Shown: piece by piece, positions 23,948 through 31,908 of the stretch
Layout: each line of letters opens with the position of its first letter
Numbering within the stretch: the stretch's first letter is position 1
NCBI GenBank assembly: GCA_041447245.1
Contig: JBGMEA010000002.1
Location: forward strand, 1 to 47,520
Origin: JBGMEA01 sp041447245
Lineage (GTDB): Bacteria > Bacillota > Clostridia > Eubacteriales > Anaerofustaceae
DNA length: 47,520 nucleotides
Direction of reading: 5' to 3'
The notes under the pieces: generated by a model
Database searches by the model: none
Told to the model about the DNA's origin: nothing
What the model saw: only the letters and a program-made list of their open reading frames with translations
Translations under genes and position numbers: made by a program

Positions 23948-24287
23948 ATCTTCTCCCGCTCAATAGATTGTTTCTTGTATCATAACGAATTTTGCATGGG
24001 ATGGCAAGTAAAATCAAGGTAACAGGAACGTCTTCGTTCCTTGTCTTGCGAGAATCAAAATCCCGCAAACTTGTATCCTGCAATTATTTGCACTTATCGG
24101 CGCCGTGCAATCATTGCATAAGCAAAGCATCCCCATCCATATATCCGTATAAAAACAATAACGTCCTGATCCCATCATTCCCTTCAAAAACTTATTTTCC
24201 GCTGCATGAATATCTGCCGGATAGGAAATCCTGAACGGATCGGCGCTTCGAAAGAAATCATTTATTTACATAAACATAATATCGGCA

Positions 24288-24316
24288 TTGACATTTTGAA
24301 CGTGCAATGATAGAAT
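24288..24316 (+). promoter_or_regulatory. Promoter of the MATE transporter gene
   Basis: TTGACA, 17-base spacer, TAGAAT. The transcript starts near 24323, so an in-frame ATG at 24307 lies within the promoter and cannot be the start; this fixes the start at 24385. Confidence 0.75.
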
Positions 24317-24384
24317 CAAAACAAGATTGTACCGATTCGGATACACGCCGTAATCGCAAATGCATCGAAAGGATACCTTACACA

Positions 24385-25797
24385 ATGAAACAAATGACCG
24401 ACCGCACACAAATACTGGAATCCATGCCTGTCGGAAAAGCCATACGGGTACTCGCCGTCCCGACGATGGTAGCCATGCTGATTCAGGTAATTTATAATAT
24501 GACAGACACGTTTTTTATCGGGAAACTGGAAGATGCAAACATGGTGGCAGCAATCTCGCTTTGCATGCCGATCTTCATGTTGGTGCAGGCGTTCGGCAAT
24601 ATTTTTGCCATTGGAGGAGCCTCTCTGATTTCGCGTATGCTCGGAGAAGGAAACAGAGAAAAAGCAAACCACGCCGCATCCATCTCCTTTTGGGCAGCTA
24701 CCGCATTTTGCACGGTGGCAGCAATCTTCGGGCTGATTTACATGGAACCGATTCTGCGCCTGTGCGGAGCCAGTGCGAACACCATGGGCTATTCGAAATC
24801 CTATTTGTTTGTGATGCTTTTCGGATCTCCGTTCATGGGCATGCAGATGGCAATGGGCGGCCTGCTTCGTTCCGAAGGAGCCACCCGGGAATCCATGATC
24901 GGCATGATGAGCGGCAGTATTCTGAATATGCTGCTCGATCCGATCATGATTTTTGCTCTGCACATGAATATCGCGGGAGCGGCGCTTGCCACCGTCATCG
25001 GGAACATCGCAGGTTTCGGCTATTATGTAACATTTTACATGAGAAAAAAAGGAATTCTGTCCGTCGGTTTTTCAAACTTTTCTTTGCAGGGCTGGTATTA
25101 CGGTGAGATTTTCAAGATCGGCATTCCCGCATCCCTCGGCATGATGCTCATGAGCATCGGCGGTATCATAGGAAATGTCTTTGCTGCGGGATTCGGAGAC
25201 GCGGTCGTTGCGGCAAACGGAGTGGTTATGCGTGCGACCAGCATTACGTTTATGCTGGTCTTCGGTCTGGCTCAGGGATGCCAGCCGCTGATGGGTTACA
25301 GTTACGGAGCGGGAAATTACAAACGCCTATTTGAAACTGTCCGAAGAGCCGTGATTACGGGCAGCATTATGTGTATCTGTTTTGCCGTAACCTTTTACTC
25401 GTTCGCCGATATCTGGATTCGGGTTTTTATCGTAGATGAGGCGGTCATTTCTTATGGCATACGCATCATGCATGTGCTCTCCTACACAATGCCTCTGCTC
25501 GGACTTCAGATGATATTGATGATGATGTTTCAATCGCTCGGCAAGTCTGTTCAGTCTCTCGTAATCTCGATCGGGAGGCAGGGTTTGTTTTTTATCCCAT
25601 CGCTGATTTTGTTCAGCCGACTCTGGGGTTTTAACGGATTCATTTTCGCCCAGCCGTTTTCCGATTTTCTGACCACAGCACTGTCATTCACGCTGTTTCT
25701 GCTGATGCGGAAAAAAATGAAACAAACAATGATTGACACCCAAGCATCGATGATAACACCCGAAACCATGGCGGCAGGCATGAGTTCGGATCATTGA
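24385..25797 (+). CDS. MATE-family multidrug efflux transporter
   Basis: A 470-aa protein with twelve predicted helices. MATE features: LAVPTMVAMLIQVIYNMTDT, FFIGKLEDANMVAAISL, GGASLISRMLGEGNREKANH, the second-half counterpart GFGDAVVAANGVVMRATSI and QGCQPLMGYSYGAGNYKR. It would export cationic compounds using a Na+ or H+ gradient. The promoter placement selects the ATG at 24385. Monocistronic; a large inverted repeat at 25876-25926 separates it from the convergent terminase gene. Confidence 0.92.
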   Translation: MKQMTDRTQILESMPVGKAIRVLAVPTMVAMLIQVIYNMTDTFFIGKLEDANMVAAISLCMPIFMLVQAFGNIFAIGGASLISRMLGEGNREKANHAASISFWAATAFCTVAAIFGLIYMEPILRLCGASANTMGYSKSYLFVMLFGSPFMGMQMAMGGLLRSEGATRESMIGMMSGSILNMLLDPIMIFALHMNIAGAALATVIGNIAGFGYYVTFYMRKKGILSVGFSNFSLQGWYYGEIFKIGIPASLGMMLMSIGGIIGNVFAAGFGDAVVAANGVVMRATSITFMLVFGLAQGCQPLMGYSYGAGNYKRLFETVRRAVITGSIMCICFAVTFYSFADIWIRVFIVDEAVISYGIRIMHVLSYTMPLLGLQMILMMMFQSLGKSVQSLVISIGRQGLFFIPSLILFSRLWGFNGFIFAQPFSDFLTTALSFTLFLLMRKKMKQTMIDTQASMITPETMAAGMSSDH

Positions 25798-25875
25798 AAG
25801 AGGCGATCACTTCCTTTCCCAAGGGAAGATGATGCAAATAAAGATTCCGTTTTTTTGCAAACGGGAGTTACCCCC

Positions 25876-25926
25876 AACAAAGAGAACCCGAACCGCAGCA
25901 TGACGCCGGTTCGGGTTCTCTTTGTT
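25876..25926. terminator. Perfect 20-bp inverted repeat between MATE and terminase genes
   Basis: AACAAAGAGAACCCGAACCG (25876-25895) and its exact complement (25907-25926) with an 11-nt loop. Purine- and pyrimidine-rich arms give a T-rich end on both strands. Probably a bidirectional terminator for the convergent genes. Confidence 0.75.
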
Positions 25927-25991
25927 ACCTTACTCAAATAAGTCAAAATATGAAATGATATCCTTCTTTTCAGCCTATGAATATGCATTTT

Positions 25992-27470
25992 CTATATGAT
26001 TTCGATTATCTCTCCCACATCCGATGCATCCGCCTGCGGCATTTCGCACGCAAAATTGCAATGTGTTTTCACGGGCGGCTCGGGCAGCGTCTTCTCCTGC
26101 TGGTCGCGGATGTGATACGCGATGGCAAGTGCCATCACCAGATCGTCATGCGCACCGCTCTGCGCTTCCGCCCGCCCTTTTTCGTTGCGCACAAAAGTGA
26201 GCATCTCCTCCAGCGTCTCACGGTCATGGATCAGCTCCGCGTGTTCCCGCATGAGCGCGACGAGATTCGCGATGATCACGGGACGGGTCAGCGACGTGGT
26301 TTTAAACCCGTAGGAATACTTCGGGCGGTGGGTGAAATTGTCCTCCGTTTCTCGGATGTACTGTTTTCGGTACCCCAGCCGTTCGAGCTCTCTGATCGGG
26401 TAAGTCGTCGTGTTCGCCTCGATGCCGATGAGCGCTTCGTTGTAAAACATCCCAAGGCAATACAGCTCCTTCGCGTAGACATCTTCGTCGTACGGATGCT
26501 TCAATACCGCGCATTGCTCTCCCGTCAGATTGTTGAGCACCTGCGCCGTAAAGCTGTCACTCCCCTCTCCCGCAGTATCGCCCCCGATCACATACGGCAC
26601 GCCCGCTTCGGGCATACGATAGACGGCAATGCTGCCGCTATCGTCTTCTTCCCAGGAAAGATTCGTGAGTGTCAGCCCGTCCGTTTCATAAGAGAACAGA
26701 CCTCGAACGGCTGCGATGGACAGATCCGACAGCCGTTCGCTGAGCACCGCCGCGGAGAATACCGTCTTACCGTAAACGCCCCATTCGCCGAGGCAATAGA
26801 CACGGTAGTAATATGGATCGGTTTCACGAAAGCTCTCGAGCACGGTTTTCTGCTCTTCATCGAGAAAGCGGTTATCGCGGTACGTGCTGCGGTGCGCCGT
26901 AACGCCCGACTGAGCCCCGCAGAAAAAACGGCGTCTCAGCCAGTGGTTGATGTCCACGGGGTTGAACGTCGTGATAATCTGTTTGTATGTTTCGGTTTCT
27001 CCGCGCAGTCGAATGTTGAGCTGATCGTAATCCGACTCCAACAGTTCCGATCCCTCCTCGATCCAGATGCCCGTCACGCGATAGATCGATTTCAATTTTT
27101 CCGCATCGTCAAGACCCGCGAAGAGAATCTGACTGCCGTTCGCAAGATAAGTAATCGCCATTTCCGTGCGGTTGATCTTAAATGCGCGGGCGTCGTAATG
27201 CGTGCGGATCTGCCCGATGAGCTGTCGAAAACAGGACTCCCGCAGAGTGCGGGCGATTTTACGGCACACGAGAATTCGGTGATCCGCTTCGGATACCACA
27301 CGTTCCAGCACTTTCCTTCCAGCAAAGATGCTCTTACCGGAGCCCGCGCCGCCGCACAGCACCAGATGTCGGTTCGCATCAGAGAACAGCGGAAGAAACG
27401 TCTCGTTCGTCGTCCTCGCCAGATCGGCATACCACCGTCCCGTTTGAACAATCTGATCCAGCTCATCCAT
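25992..27470 (-). CDS. Phage terminase large subunit (PBSX-type)
   Basis: A 492-aa packaging motor from the ATG at 27470, where AGGAG lies seven bases upstream inside the small-subunit gene. ATPase: VLCGGAGSGKSIFAGRKVLE (Walker A), ILVCRKIARTLRESCF, IYRVTGIWIEEGSEL (Walker B with Glu pair), TTFNPVD (coupling motif). The C-terminal nuclease is RNase H-like: PYVIGGDTAGEGSDSFTA, ALIGIEANTTTYPIREL, and GAHDDLVMALAIAYHI with the last Asp pair. All catalytic positions look intact. It overlaps the small subunit by 8 bases. In phages the next gene is normally the portal, but here 18.5 kb of chromosomal-type genes separate it from the portal at 5370-7142. Its G+C-rich composition matches the portal. 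Confidence 0.92.
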   Translation of the reverse strand: MDELDQIVQTGRWYADLARTTNETFLPLFSDANRHLVLCGGAGSGKSIFAGRKVLERVVSEADHRILVCRKIARTLRESCFRQLIGQIRTHYDARAFKINRTEMAITYLANGSQILFAGLDDAEKLKSIYRVTGIWIEEGSELLESDYDQLNIRLRGETETYKQIITTFNPVDINHWLRRRFFCGAQSGVTAHRSTYRDNRFLDEEQKTVLESFRETDPYYYRVYCLGEWGVYGKTVFSAAVLSERLSDLSIAAVRGLFSYETDGLTLTNLSWEEDDSGSIAVYRMPEAGVPYVIGGDTAGEGSDSFTAQVLNNLTGEQCAVLKHPYDEDVYAKELYCLGMFYNEALIGIEANTTTYPIRELERLGYRKQYIRETEDNFTHRPKYSYGFKTTSLTRPVIIANLVALMREHAELIHDRETLEEMLTFVRNEKGRAEAQSGAHDDLVMALAIAYHIRDQQEKTLPEPPVKTHCNFACEMPQADASDVGEIIEII

Positions 27471-27930
27471 TGTCTTGCTCCTCGTTATACGGTTCAATAA
27501 GAACCGCGGCATCCCATTCGCCCGTCCGAACCGAGCGGATCAGTTCCAGCTTTTCTTCCAAACTCATCGGAGGATAATCCTCCGCCCTATTTGATGGATC
27601 AGCTTCTTCCCCGTCCGCGTCTTTCGTCAATCCCTGCGTTTTGGCGAGCAGCTCCGATACTTTCAGCCGATCTTTCAGATCCGCCGCCCCGTCACGCAGG
27701 ATCGACGTCCAGAAAGCTGTAATCTCGGGAAGGTCGGCAATGCGCCGATCTGTCTGTTTCGCGGGATCGATCTCAACCGAGCTCGCAGTGAGCCGCTCCG
27801 CTTCGTACTGCGATTTGTTCCGTTCGCCGACTTTCGCGTAACTGTTTTTGTATCCCGCCGCTTTTGCCGCCGCCGACGGCGTATATCCCTGTTCGTAATA
27901 TTGTTTCCATAGCATTTGCCGTTGTGTCAT
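27463..27930 (-). CDS. Phage terminase small subunit
   Basis: A 155-aa protein. An N-terminal helix-turn-helix is visible: MLWKQYYEQGYTPSAAAKAA, then GYKNSYAKVGERN, as in small terminases that bind the packaging site. The middle (LPEITAFWTSILRDGAADLKDRLKVSELLAKTQGL) is the helical oligomerisation region typical of the family. The acidic C-terminus overlaps the large-subunit start. Ribosome site is a weak GGGGTGAG. Upstream are a terminator-like hairpin (27983-28017) and an extended -10 (TGTTATACT, minus strand, 28076-28068). Confidence 0.85.
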   Translation of the reverse strand: MTQRQMLWKQYYEQGYTPSAAAKAAGYKNSYAKVGERNKSQYEAERLTASSVEIDPAKQTDRRIADLPEITAFWTSILRDGAADLKDRLKVSELLAKTQGLTKDADGEEADPSNRAEDYPPMSLEEKLELIRSVRTGEWDAAVLIEPYNEEQDNG

Positions 27931-27982
27931 GTCTCACCCCATGGCGTTTTGTTTGTTGCGGTTGCGCCCGTAACCATAGATA

Positions 27983-28017
27983 GAAAACAAAGCAGCCGTC
28001 TGTTACAAACGGCCGCT
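27983..28017 (-). terminator. Terminator-like hairpin upstream of the terminase genes
   Basis: A 12-bp imperfect stem (991-28002 side AGCAGCCGTCTG with CAAACGGCCGCT) and a TTGTTTTC tail on the minus strand. It lies between the presumed promoter and the small-subunit gene, so it may attenuate terminase expression or be a relic of a lost upstream gene. Confidence 0.5.
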
Positions 28018-28129
28018 TCGCTTGGAAAAAAGGAGGCTTTGCAAATGATGTCCTCAGCTGCAACTTGAGTATAACAGAGCGGTTTCGGACATGCCATGAC
28101 AGCAATCACAGAGAAAACAAATGCCGAAT

Positions 28130-28262
28130 ACTACATATTTATAATAAATTATTATCAATTCAGTCGAATGATAATTTATTATTATTCTTATCATAAAAAA
28201 GATATTATTTCTCTATTTAAAAGATTTTATTTATATAATTTATTATTATTAGGTAAATTAAG
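28130..28262. other. Very AT-rich spacer
   Basis: About 130 bases that are nearly all A and T, with an imperfect inverted repeat around TTATTATCA/TGATAATTTATTA (about 28146-28185). No gene; it marks the boundary between the terminase genes and the YheO-type regulator. Confidence 0.6.
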
Positions 28263-28266
28263 TCAC

Positions 28267-28293
28267 TTGACAAACTGCTGCACGGGATATAAT
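28267..28293 (+). promoter_or_regulatory. Promoter of the regulator-RidA operon
   Basis: TTGACA and TATAAT with a short 15-base spacer, which may make the promoter dependent on an activator. Confidence 0.6.
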
Positions 28294-28333
28294 ATATGAT
28301 TGATCGATAATATTTTATCAATCAGGAGCGGAT

Positions 28334-28999
28334 ATGGATCAAACGGAAGACAGAGCAAAGCTGCTCTCTTATATCCCTATGGCAAACTTCATCGCGCAAG
28401 CAAACGGATCGCGTGCGGAAGCACTCATTCATGACATCTCGGATTTCAATCACTCGATTCTGTATATCACGCCCAACAATCCCACGGGAAGGAAAGTCGG
28501 CGGTTCGCTGACCGATTACGCAGTTCGGCTCATCGAATCGCGCGTGTGGGAAACGACGGATTATACGGTCAATTACCTCGGACGTTCTGAGGAACAAGGA
28601 CTGATTCTGCGTTCCTCAACCTACTTCATCAAAGACGGCAGCCGATTGATCGGGCTTCTTTGCATCAATGTCGATATCACGGAACAACTCAAAGCAGCGG
28701 AAATCATCGAACGATCTCTGCTGATTGACATGAAAAATACAGATTTGACGCAGGCCACCGAAACGTTCGGCACAGGCGCGGATGAACTGATCGCCACGGT
28801 GATCGCCAAGAAAACAGCACATCTCGGGAACAGAAAACTCTCCGCAGATGAAAACCGCACCATCATACGCGAACTCGGTTTGCTTGATGTATTCCGACTC
28901 AAAGGGAGCGTACCCGCCGTATCCGAACAGCTCGGCGTCTCGGAGCAGACGGTTTACCGATATATTCAGGAACTAAAAAAATCAGGAGACATCAAATGA
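28334..28999 (+). CDS. YheO/DauR-type transcriptional regulator
   Basis: A 221-aa protein. Residues 10-120 form a YheO-like PAS domain (AEALIHDISDFNHSILYI, RLIGLLCINVDITEQ), and the C-terminal 60 residues hold a helix-turn-helix: LLDVFRLKGSVPAVSEQLG then VSEQTVYRYIQELKKSG, the HTH_22 type of DauR. DauR-like proteins control amino-acid catabolism genes, including D-arginine use. The stop overlaps the ATG of the RidA gene (28996-28999), so regulator and enzyme are coupled. The -35/-10 spacing of 15 bases at 28267-28293 is unusual. Confidence 0.85.
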   Translation: MDQTEDRAKLLSYIPMANFIAQANGSRAEALIHDISDFNHSILYITPNNPTGRKVGGSLTDYAVRLIESRVWETTDYTVNYLGRSEEQGLILRSSTYFIKDGSRLIGLLCINVDITEQLKAAEIIERSLLIDMKNTDLTQATETFGTGADELIATVIAKKTAHLGNRKLSADENRTIIRELGLLDVFRLKGSVPAVSEQLGVSEQTVYRYIQELKKSGDIK

Positions 29000-29361
29000 A
29001 ACAATTCAACACCACTGAAACGGCGCCCGCCATCGGTCCGTATTCCCATGCGGTCATCACAGGCAATCTGCTTTTCACTTCCGGACAGATTCCGGCGGAT
29101 AAAGAAGGAAACATTGCCCGGGGACTGGAAAATCAGGTGACACAGGTCATGCAAAATCTGGAAGCAATCGCAAAAGCTGCAGGCACCGATCTTTCCAAAA
29201 CGGTAAAGACAACCTGTTTTCTCGCAGATATGGCTGACTTTGCCGCATTCAATGAAATTTATGCAAACTACTTCCCGGGGAAAGCCGCCCGCAGCTGCGT
29301 GGCAGTAAAGACCTTGCCGAAAAATGTGCTCGTGGAAGTGGAAGCGATCATCGAGCTGTAA
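28996..29361 (+). CDS. ridA: RidA-family reactive-intermediate deaminase
   Basis: A 121-aa protein of the YjgF/YER057c/UK114 family: APAIGPYSHAVITGNLLFTS, GQIPADKEG, LENQVTQVMQNLEAIAKAAG, then FPGKAARSCVAVKTLPKNV with the conserved Arg, and VEVEAIIEL. RidA hydrolyses 2-aminoacrylate and similar enamines made by pyridoxal-phosphate enzymes. The Arg of AARSC is the catalytic Arg105 equivalent. It is coupled to the YheO-type regulator upstream, hinting at linkage to amino-acid breakdown. Terminators at 29507-29550 and 29582-29615 follow. Confidence 0.93.
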   Translation: MKQFNTTETAPAIGPYSHAVITGNLLFTSGQIPADKEGNIARGLENQVTQVMQNLEAIAKAAGTDLSKTVKTTCFLADMADFAAFNEIYANYFPGKAARSCVAVKTLPKNVLVEVEAIIEL

Positions 29362-29506
29362 GCAATCAGCAACAGAAGCTTCGACGGTGTCATTATGTTA
29401 ATCGTTGTTTCTTCTTCTGACGAATAAACAATGCGTCCACCGAAGCGGAATCTCATAGAAAAAAATCACCAAACCGAATGTCACATATGAAAGATAGATA
29501 CAACCT

Positions 29507-29550
29507 CCCCAAAAAGTCAGCCCGTATTGCGACGGGCTGACTTTTTGGGG
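29507..29550. terminator. Perfect 19-bp terminator hairpin
   Basis: Arms 29507-29525 and 29532-29550 are exact complements, with a 6-nt loop; the A5 and T5 runs inside the arms serve both strands. Confidence 0.85.
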
Positions 29551-29581
29551 TTTCAGAGATGGAACCCCATGATCTGCTCAA

Positions 29582-29615
29582 ACAAAAAAGCCGCCATCAC
29601 CTGCGGCTTTTTTGT
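29582..29615. terminator. Bidirectional terminator
   Basis: ACAAAAAAGCCGC (29582-29594) pairs with GCGGCTTTTTTGT (29603-29615), 8-nt loop. Second of two terminators between the convergent RidA and thioredoxin reductase genes. Confidence 0.85.
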
Positions 29616-29668
29616 CGGTTATTTTGCTTTTTTAATTAAGAGGACTTCCGAAGCCTGCTGTAATGCCC

Positions 29669-30904
29669 TTATTTTCGGGCGGCTCCGGTCAATGCTTCGA
29701 TGGCTTCGAGCGTGATGCCTTCCGAAAGGGTTCCCGTTACTTTGCCGTTTTCAATGGCGACCACACAAGGGGATGCGGTCACATTCAAACGATTGGCAAT
29801 TCCTTCGGATTTATAGATATCAACGCGGGTTACGCGCATCGAATCGCTGTATTTTTCTTCAAACGCTTCAATCACGGGGAGCAAATCTCTGGATTCCTGC
29901 TGTACGGCATTCCAGATATAAACAATCCCCGGCTTGTCGGCTCCGATAATCTGATTTTCAAATACTTCGCTTTCCGCGATGTATTTTTCTGCCGCATATC
30001 CGGCAATCGCTCCGTCGCCGACCGCAGTCGAAACCTGTTTCAGAAATTTTTCGCGGACATCCCCGGCGGAAAAGACCCCCGGGATATTCGTTTCCATTTT
30101 TTCATTCGTAATGACATACCCTGCGCGGGTCATATCGATCACGCCCCGGAACAGTTCGGTGTTCGGCAGATAGCCGATAAAGAGGAAACATGTATCGACA
30201 GGAACACGAATCAATTCGTTCGTCTTCGTATTCTTCAGTACGACGGTATCCAGATGTCCGTCTCCTTCAAACGCTTCCGGCATCGTATCCCAGATGAATT
30301 CCATCTTCGGGTTTGCCATCGCTTCTTCTTTCGCAATTTCGTTGCAGTCCATTTTTCCGCATTCATGCATAACGGATACAATGACCTTGCTTGCAAATTT
30401 CGTCAGGAACATTCCTTCTTCGATCGCAGCGTCTCCGCTTCCGATCACCATGACGGTTTTATCCGTGTTGGCCGCGGCATCGCATGTCGCGCAGAATGAA
30501 ATCCCTTTATCATACAGATACTGATCTTCGTTTTTCGCGCCGGTCAGTCTCGGTTTTCCGCCTGAAGCAATGATTACGACCTTCGCTTCGAACCGGTTGC
30601 GGAATGTTTCCACTGCTTTGACGTCGCCTTCCAACTCCACTTTTTTGACGTCCGTCAATTTGAAATCCACTCCGAATTTTTTTGCCTGTTTATGGAACAG
30701 TTCCATCAGGCCGAGTCCCGAAGCTCCTTCCGGAAATCCGGGATAGTTTTCGATTTCATTGGTATAGGTTGCAAGACCTCCGACCAATGCTTTTTCGATA
30801 ATCAGGGTTTTGAGTCTTGCCCGTCCGCAGTAAATTCCGGCAGTCAGCCCCGCTGCGCCGCCGCCGATAATCACTACGTCATATTGTTCTGTTTTTTTAT
30901 CCAT
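29669..30904 (-). CDS. Thioredoxin reductase-like flavoprotein fused to a CxxC-less thioredoxin domain
   Basis: A 411-aa protein. Residues 1-315 are a TrxB-type flavoprotein: FAD loop VVIIGGGAAGLTAGIYCGRA, redox centre FCATCDA (Cys138/Cys141), second nucleotide loop VIGSGDAAIEEG, and the FAD end NIPGVFSAGDVRE. The usual HRRxxxR motif for NADPH 2'-phosphate is absent (SVMHECGK instead), so NADPH may not be the donor. Residues 325-411 have a thioredoxin fold (GIVYIWNAVQQESRDLLPVI and the cis-Pro region TASPC), but WCxxC is replaced by WNAVQ. It is the last gene of the YeeE-TusA-YeeE operon, after a 105-nt gap. A role in reducing a persulfide on TusA or a transporter is inference. Confidence 0.82.
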   Translation of the reverse strand: MDKKTEQYDVVIIGGGAAGLTAGIYCGRARLKTLIIEKALVGGLATYTNEIENYPGFPEGASGLGLMELFHKQAKKFGVDFKLTDVKKVELEGDVKAVETFRNRFEAKVVIIASGGKPRLTGAKNEDQYLYDKGISFCATCDAAANTDKTVMVIGSGDAAIEEGMFLTKFASKVIVSVMHECGKMDCNEIAKEEAMANPKMEFIWDTMPEAFEGDGHLDTVVLKNTKTNELIRVPVDTCFLFIGYLPNTELFRGVIDMTRAGYVITNEKMETNIPGVFSAGDVREKFLKQVSTAVGDGAIAGYAAEKYIAESEVFENQIIGADKPGIVYIWNAVQQESRDLLPVIEAFEEKYSDSMRVTRVDIYKSEGIANRLNVTASPCVVAIENGKVTGTLSEGITLEAIEALTGAARK

Positions 30905-31010
30905 TCACTCTGTCTCCTTAATAAAGGTAACACCTTCACCACTTCTGTTTTGGGCACACAATACCAAGGCTCCGTAAAAAGAGCCCTGTTATTGTATCTT
31001 TTGTTTTGTG

Positions 31011-31583
31011 TTACATAAAGTATTTCGCGAGCAGCTTGCTGCCGATAAACGCTCCGACAAACAAGAACACCGCAAATACCCAGCCGGCAAGCGACAGCGA
31101 TGCGATTCCGCTGAACAATGCACCGATGTTGCATCCGTTCGCCAATCTGGCGCCGTAGCCCATCAGCAGACCGCCGAGCACGGCGGCAATCACTTGCTTC
31201 CAGCTTTTGATTTTTTTGAACTTAAACTGAGATGCCAGCAGTGCAGCCAGCAATGCTCCGAAAATGAGCCCGACATTCAGCATGGTTCCCGTGTGGCTGA
31301 GCACACCGGCATCCAAAGTGCTTTGTGCTCCCGAGGAAGAGAAGTAGTACCATTTGTCCACGCTTCCTCCGACGAGCCGATACAGCCATGCACCCCAGTT
31401 TGCGAAGGTACCCGAAACGCCCCACGGATTGCCGGAATACGCCAGAAGCGCAATCTGCAAGATCGAGAGCAGGACGGCACCCGTCACATAGGTAAACGGG
31501 TTTTTAAACACTGCCACATAGAATCGATTGCTTGTTATTTTGTTCCAAAATTCTTTCAAACTTTTTGACACCCGCCTCTCCAT
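31011..31583 (-). CDS. YeeE/YedE-type thiosulfate transporter half (C-terminal type)
   Basis: A 190-aa membrane protein with about five helices. The hallmark GYGARLANGCNIGALFSGIA near residues 140-160 carries the conserved Cys that relays thiosulfate in TsuA/YeeE proteins. It corresponds to one half of full-length YeeE; the other half is encoded at 31909-32595. The ATG at 31583 lacks a ribosome site; a GTG at 31571 is preceded by GGAG and may be the true start. The TusA gene lies 18 nt upstream, so a split transporter with its sulfur carrier in the middle. Confidence 0.85.
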   Translation of the reverse strand: MERRVSKSLKEFWNKITSNRFYVAVFKNPFTYVTGAVLLSILQIALLAYSGNPWGVSGTFANWGAWLYRLVGGSVDKWYYFSSSGAQSTLDAGVLSHTGTMLNVGLIFGALLAALLASQFKFKKIKSWKQVIAAVLGGLLMGYGARLANGCNIGALFSGIASLSLAGWVFAVFLFVGAFIGSKLLAKYFM

Positions 31584-31601
31584 AGCCGCTGAGACGGCAT
31601 A

Positions 31602-31829
31602 TTATTTTGTTTTTTCGATGACGACTTCCCATTCGCCGTCGTCGACTTCTTCGGTTTCCACATTGTATCCCTGTTTGGTTGCCCATTCGGGTACGTTCTT
31701 CATCGCGCAGCTGTGATCGATCTGTACGACCAACACATCGTTGACATTCATTGTTTCGATTTTTTTCTGTACTTTCATCAAAGGCACCGGGCACGCTTCG
31801 CCCAGGCAATCAAGAGTATATTCAGCCAT
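31602..31829 (-). CDS. TusA-family sulfur carrier protein
   Basis: A 75-aa protein with the TusA/SirA signature LDCLGEACPVPLMKVQKKI at residues 6-24; the Cys of CPxP carries the persulfide. A second Cys lies in DHSCAMKNVP. The fold is a small two-layer sandwich. GGAGG precedes the ATG. It is placed between the two YeeE halves, as TsuB is beside TsuA, so it most likely receives sulfur from imported thiosulfate and hands it to cytosolic acceptors. Confidence 0.92.
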   Translation of the reverse strand: MAEYTLDCLGEACPVPLMKVQKKIETMNVNDVLVVQIDHSCAMKNVPEWATKQGYNVETEEVDDGEWEVVIEKTK

Positions 31830-31908
31830 ATTCAGCCTCCATAAATTTTATTGTAGTGTTTGGTATGATAGGTACGGGGAATAATATTGCGTGCGTGCGA
31901 TGATAGCA

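Noticed and set aside
25977..27500. Open frame of over 500 codons on the plus strand opposite the terminase large subunit
   Set aside because: It mirrors the terminase codons, has no ribosome site and no recognisable domain; the minus-strand protein has all terminase motifs.
28045..28068. Seven-codon plus-strand peptide with GGAGG upstream
   Set aside because: Too short to support and inside the terminase promoter region.
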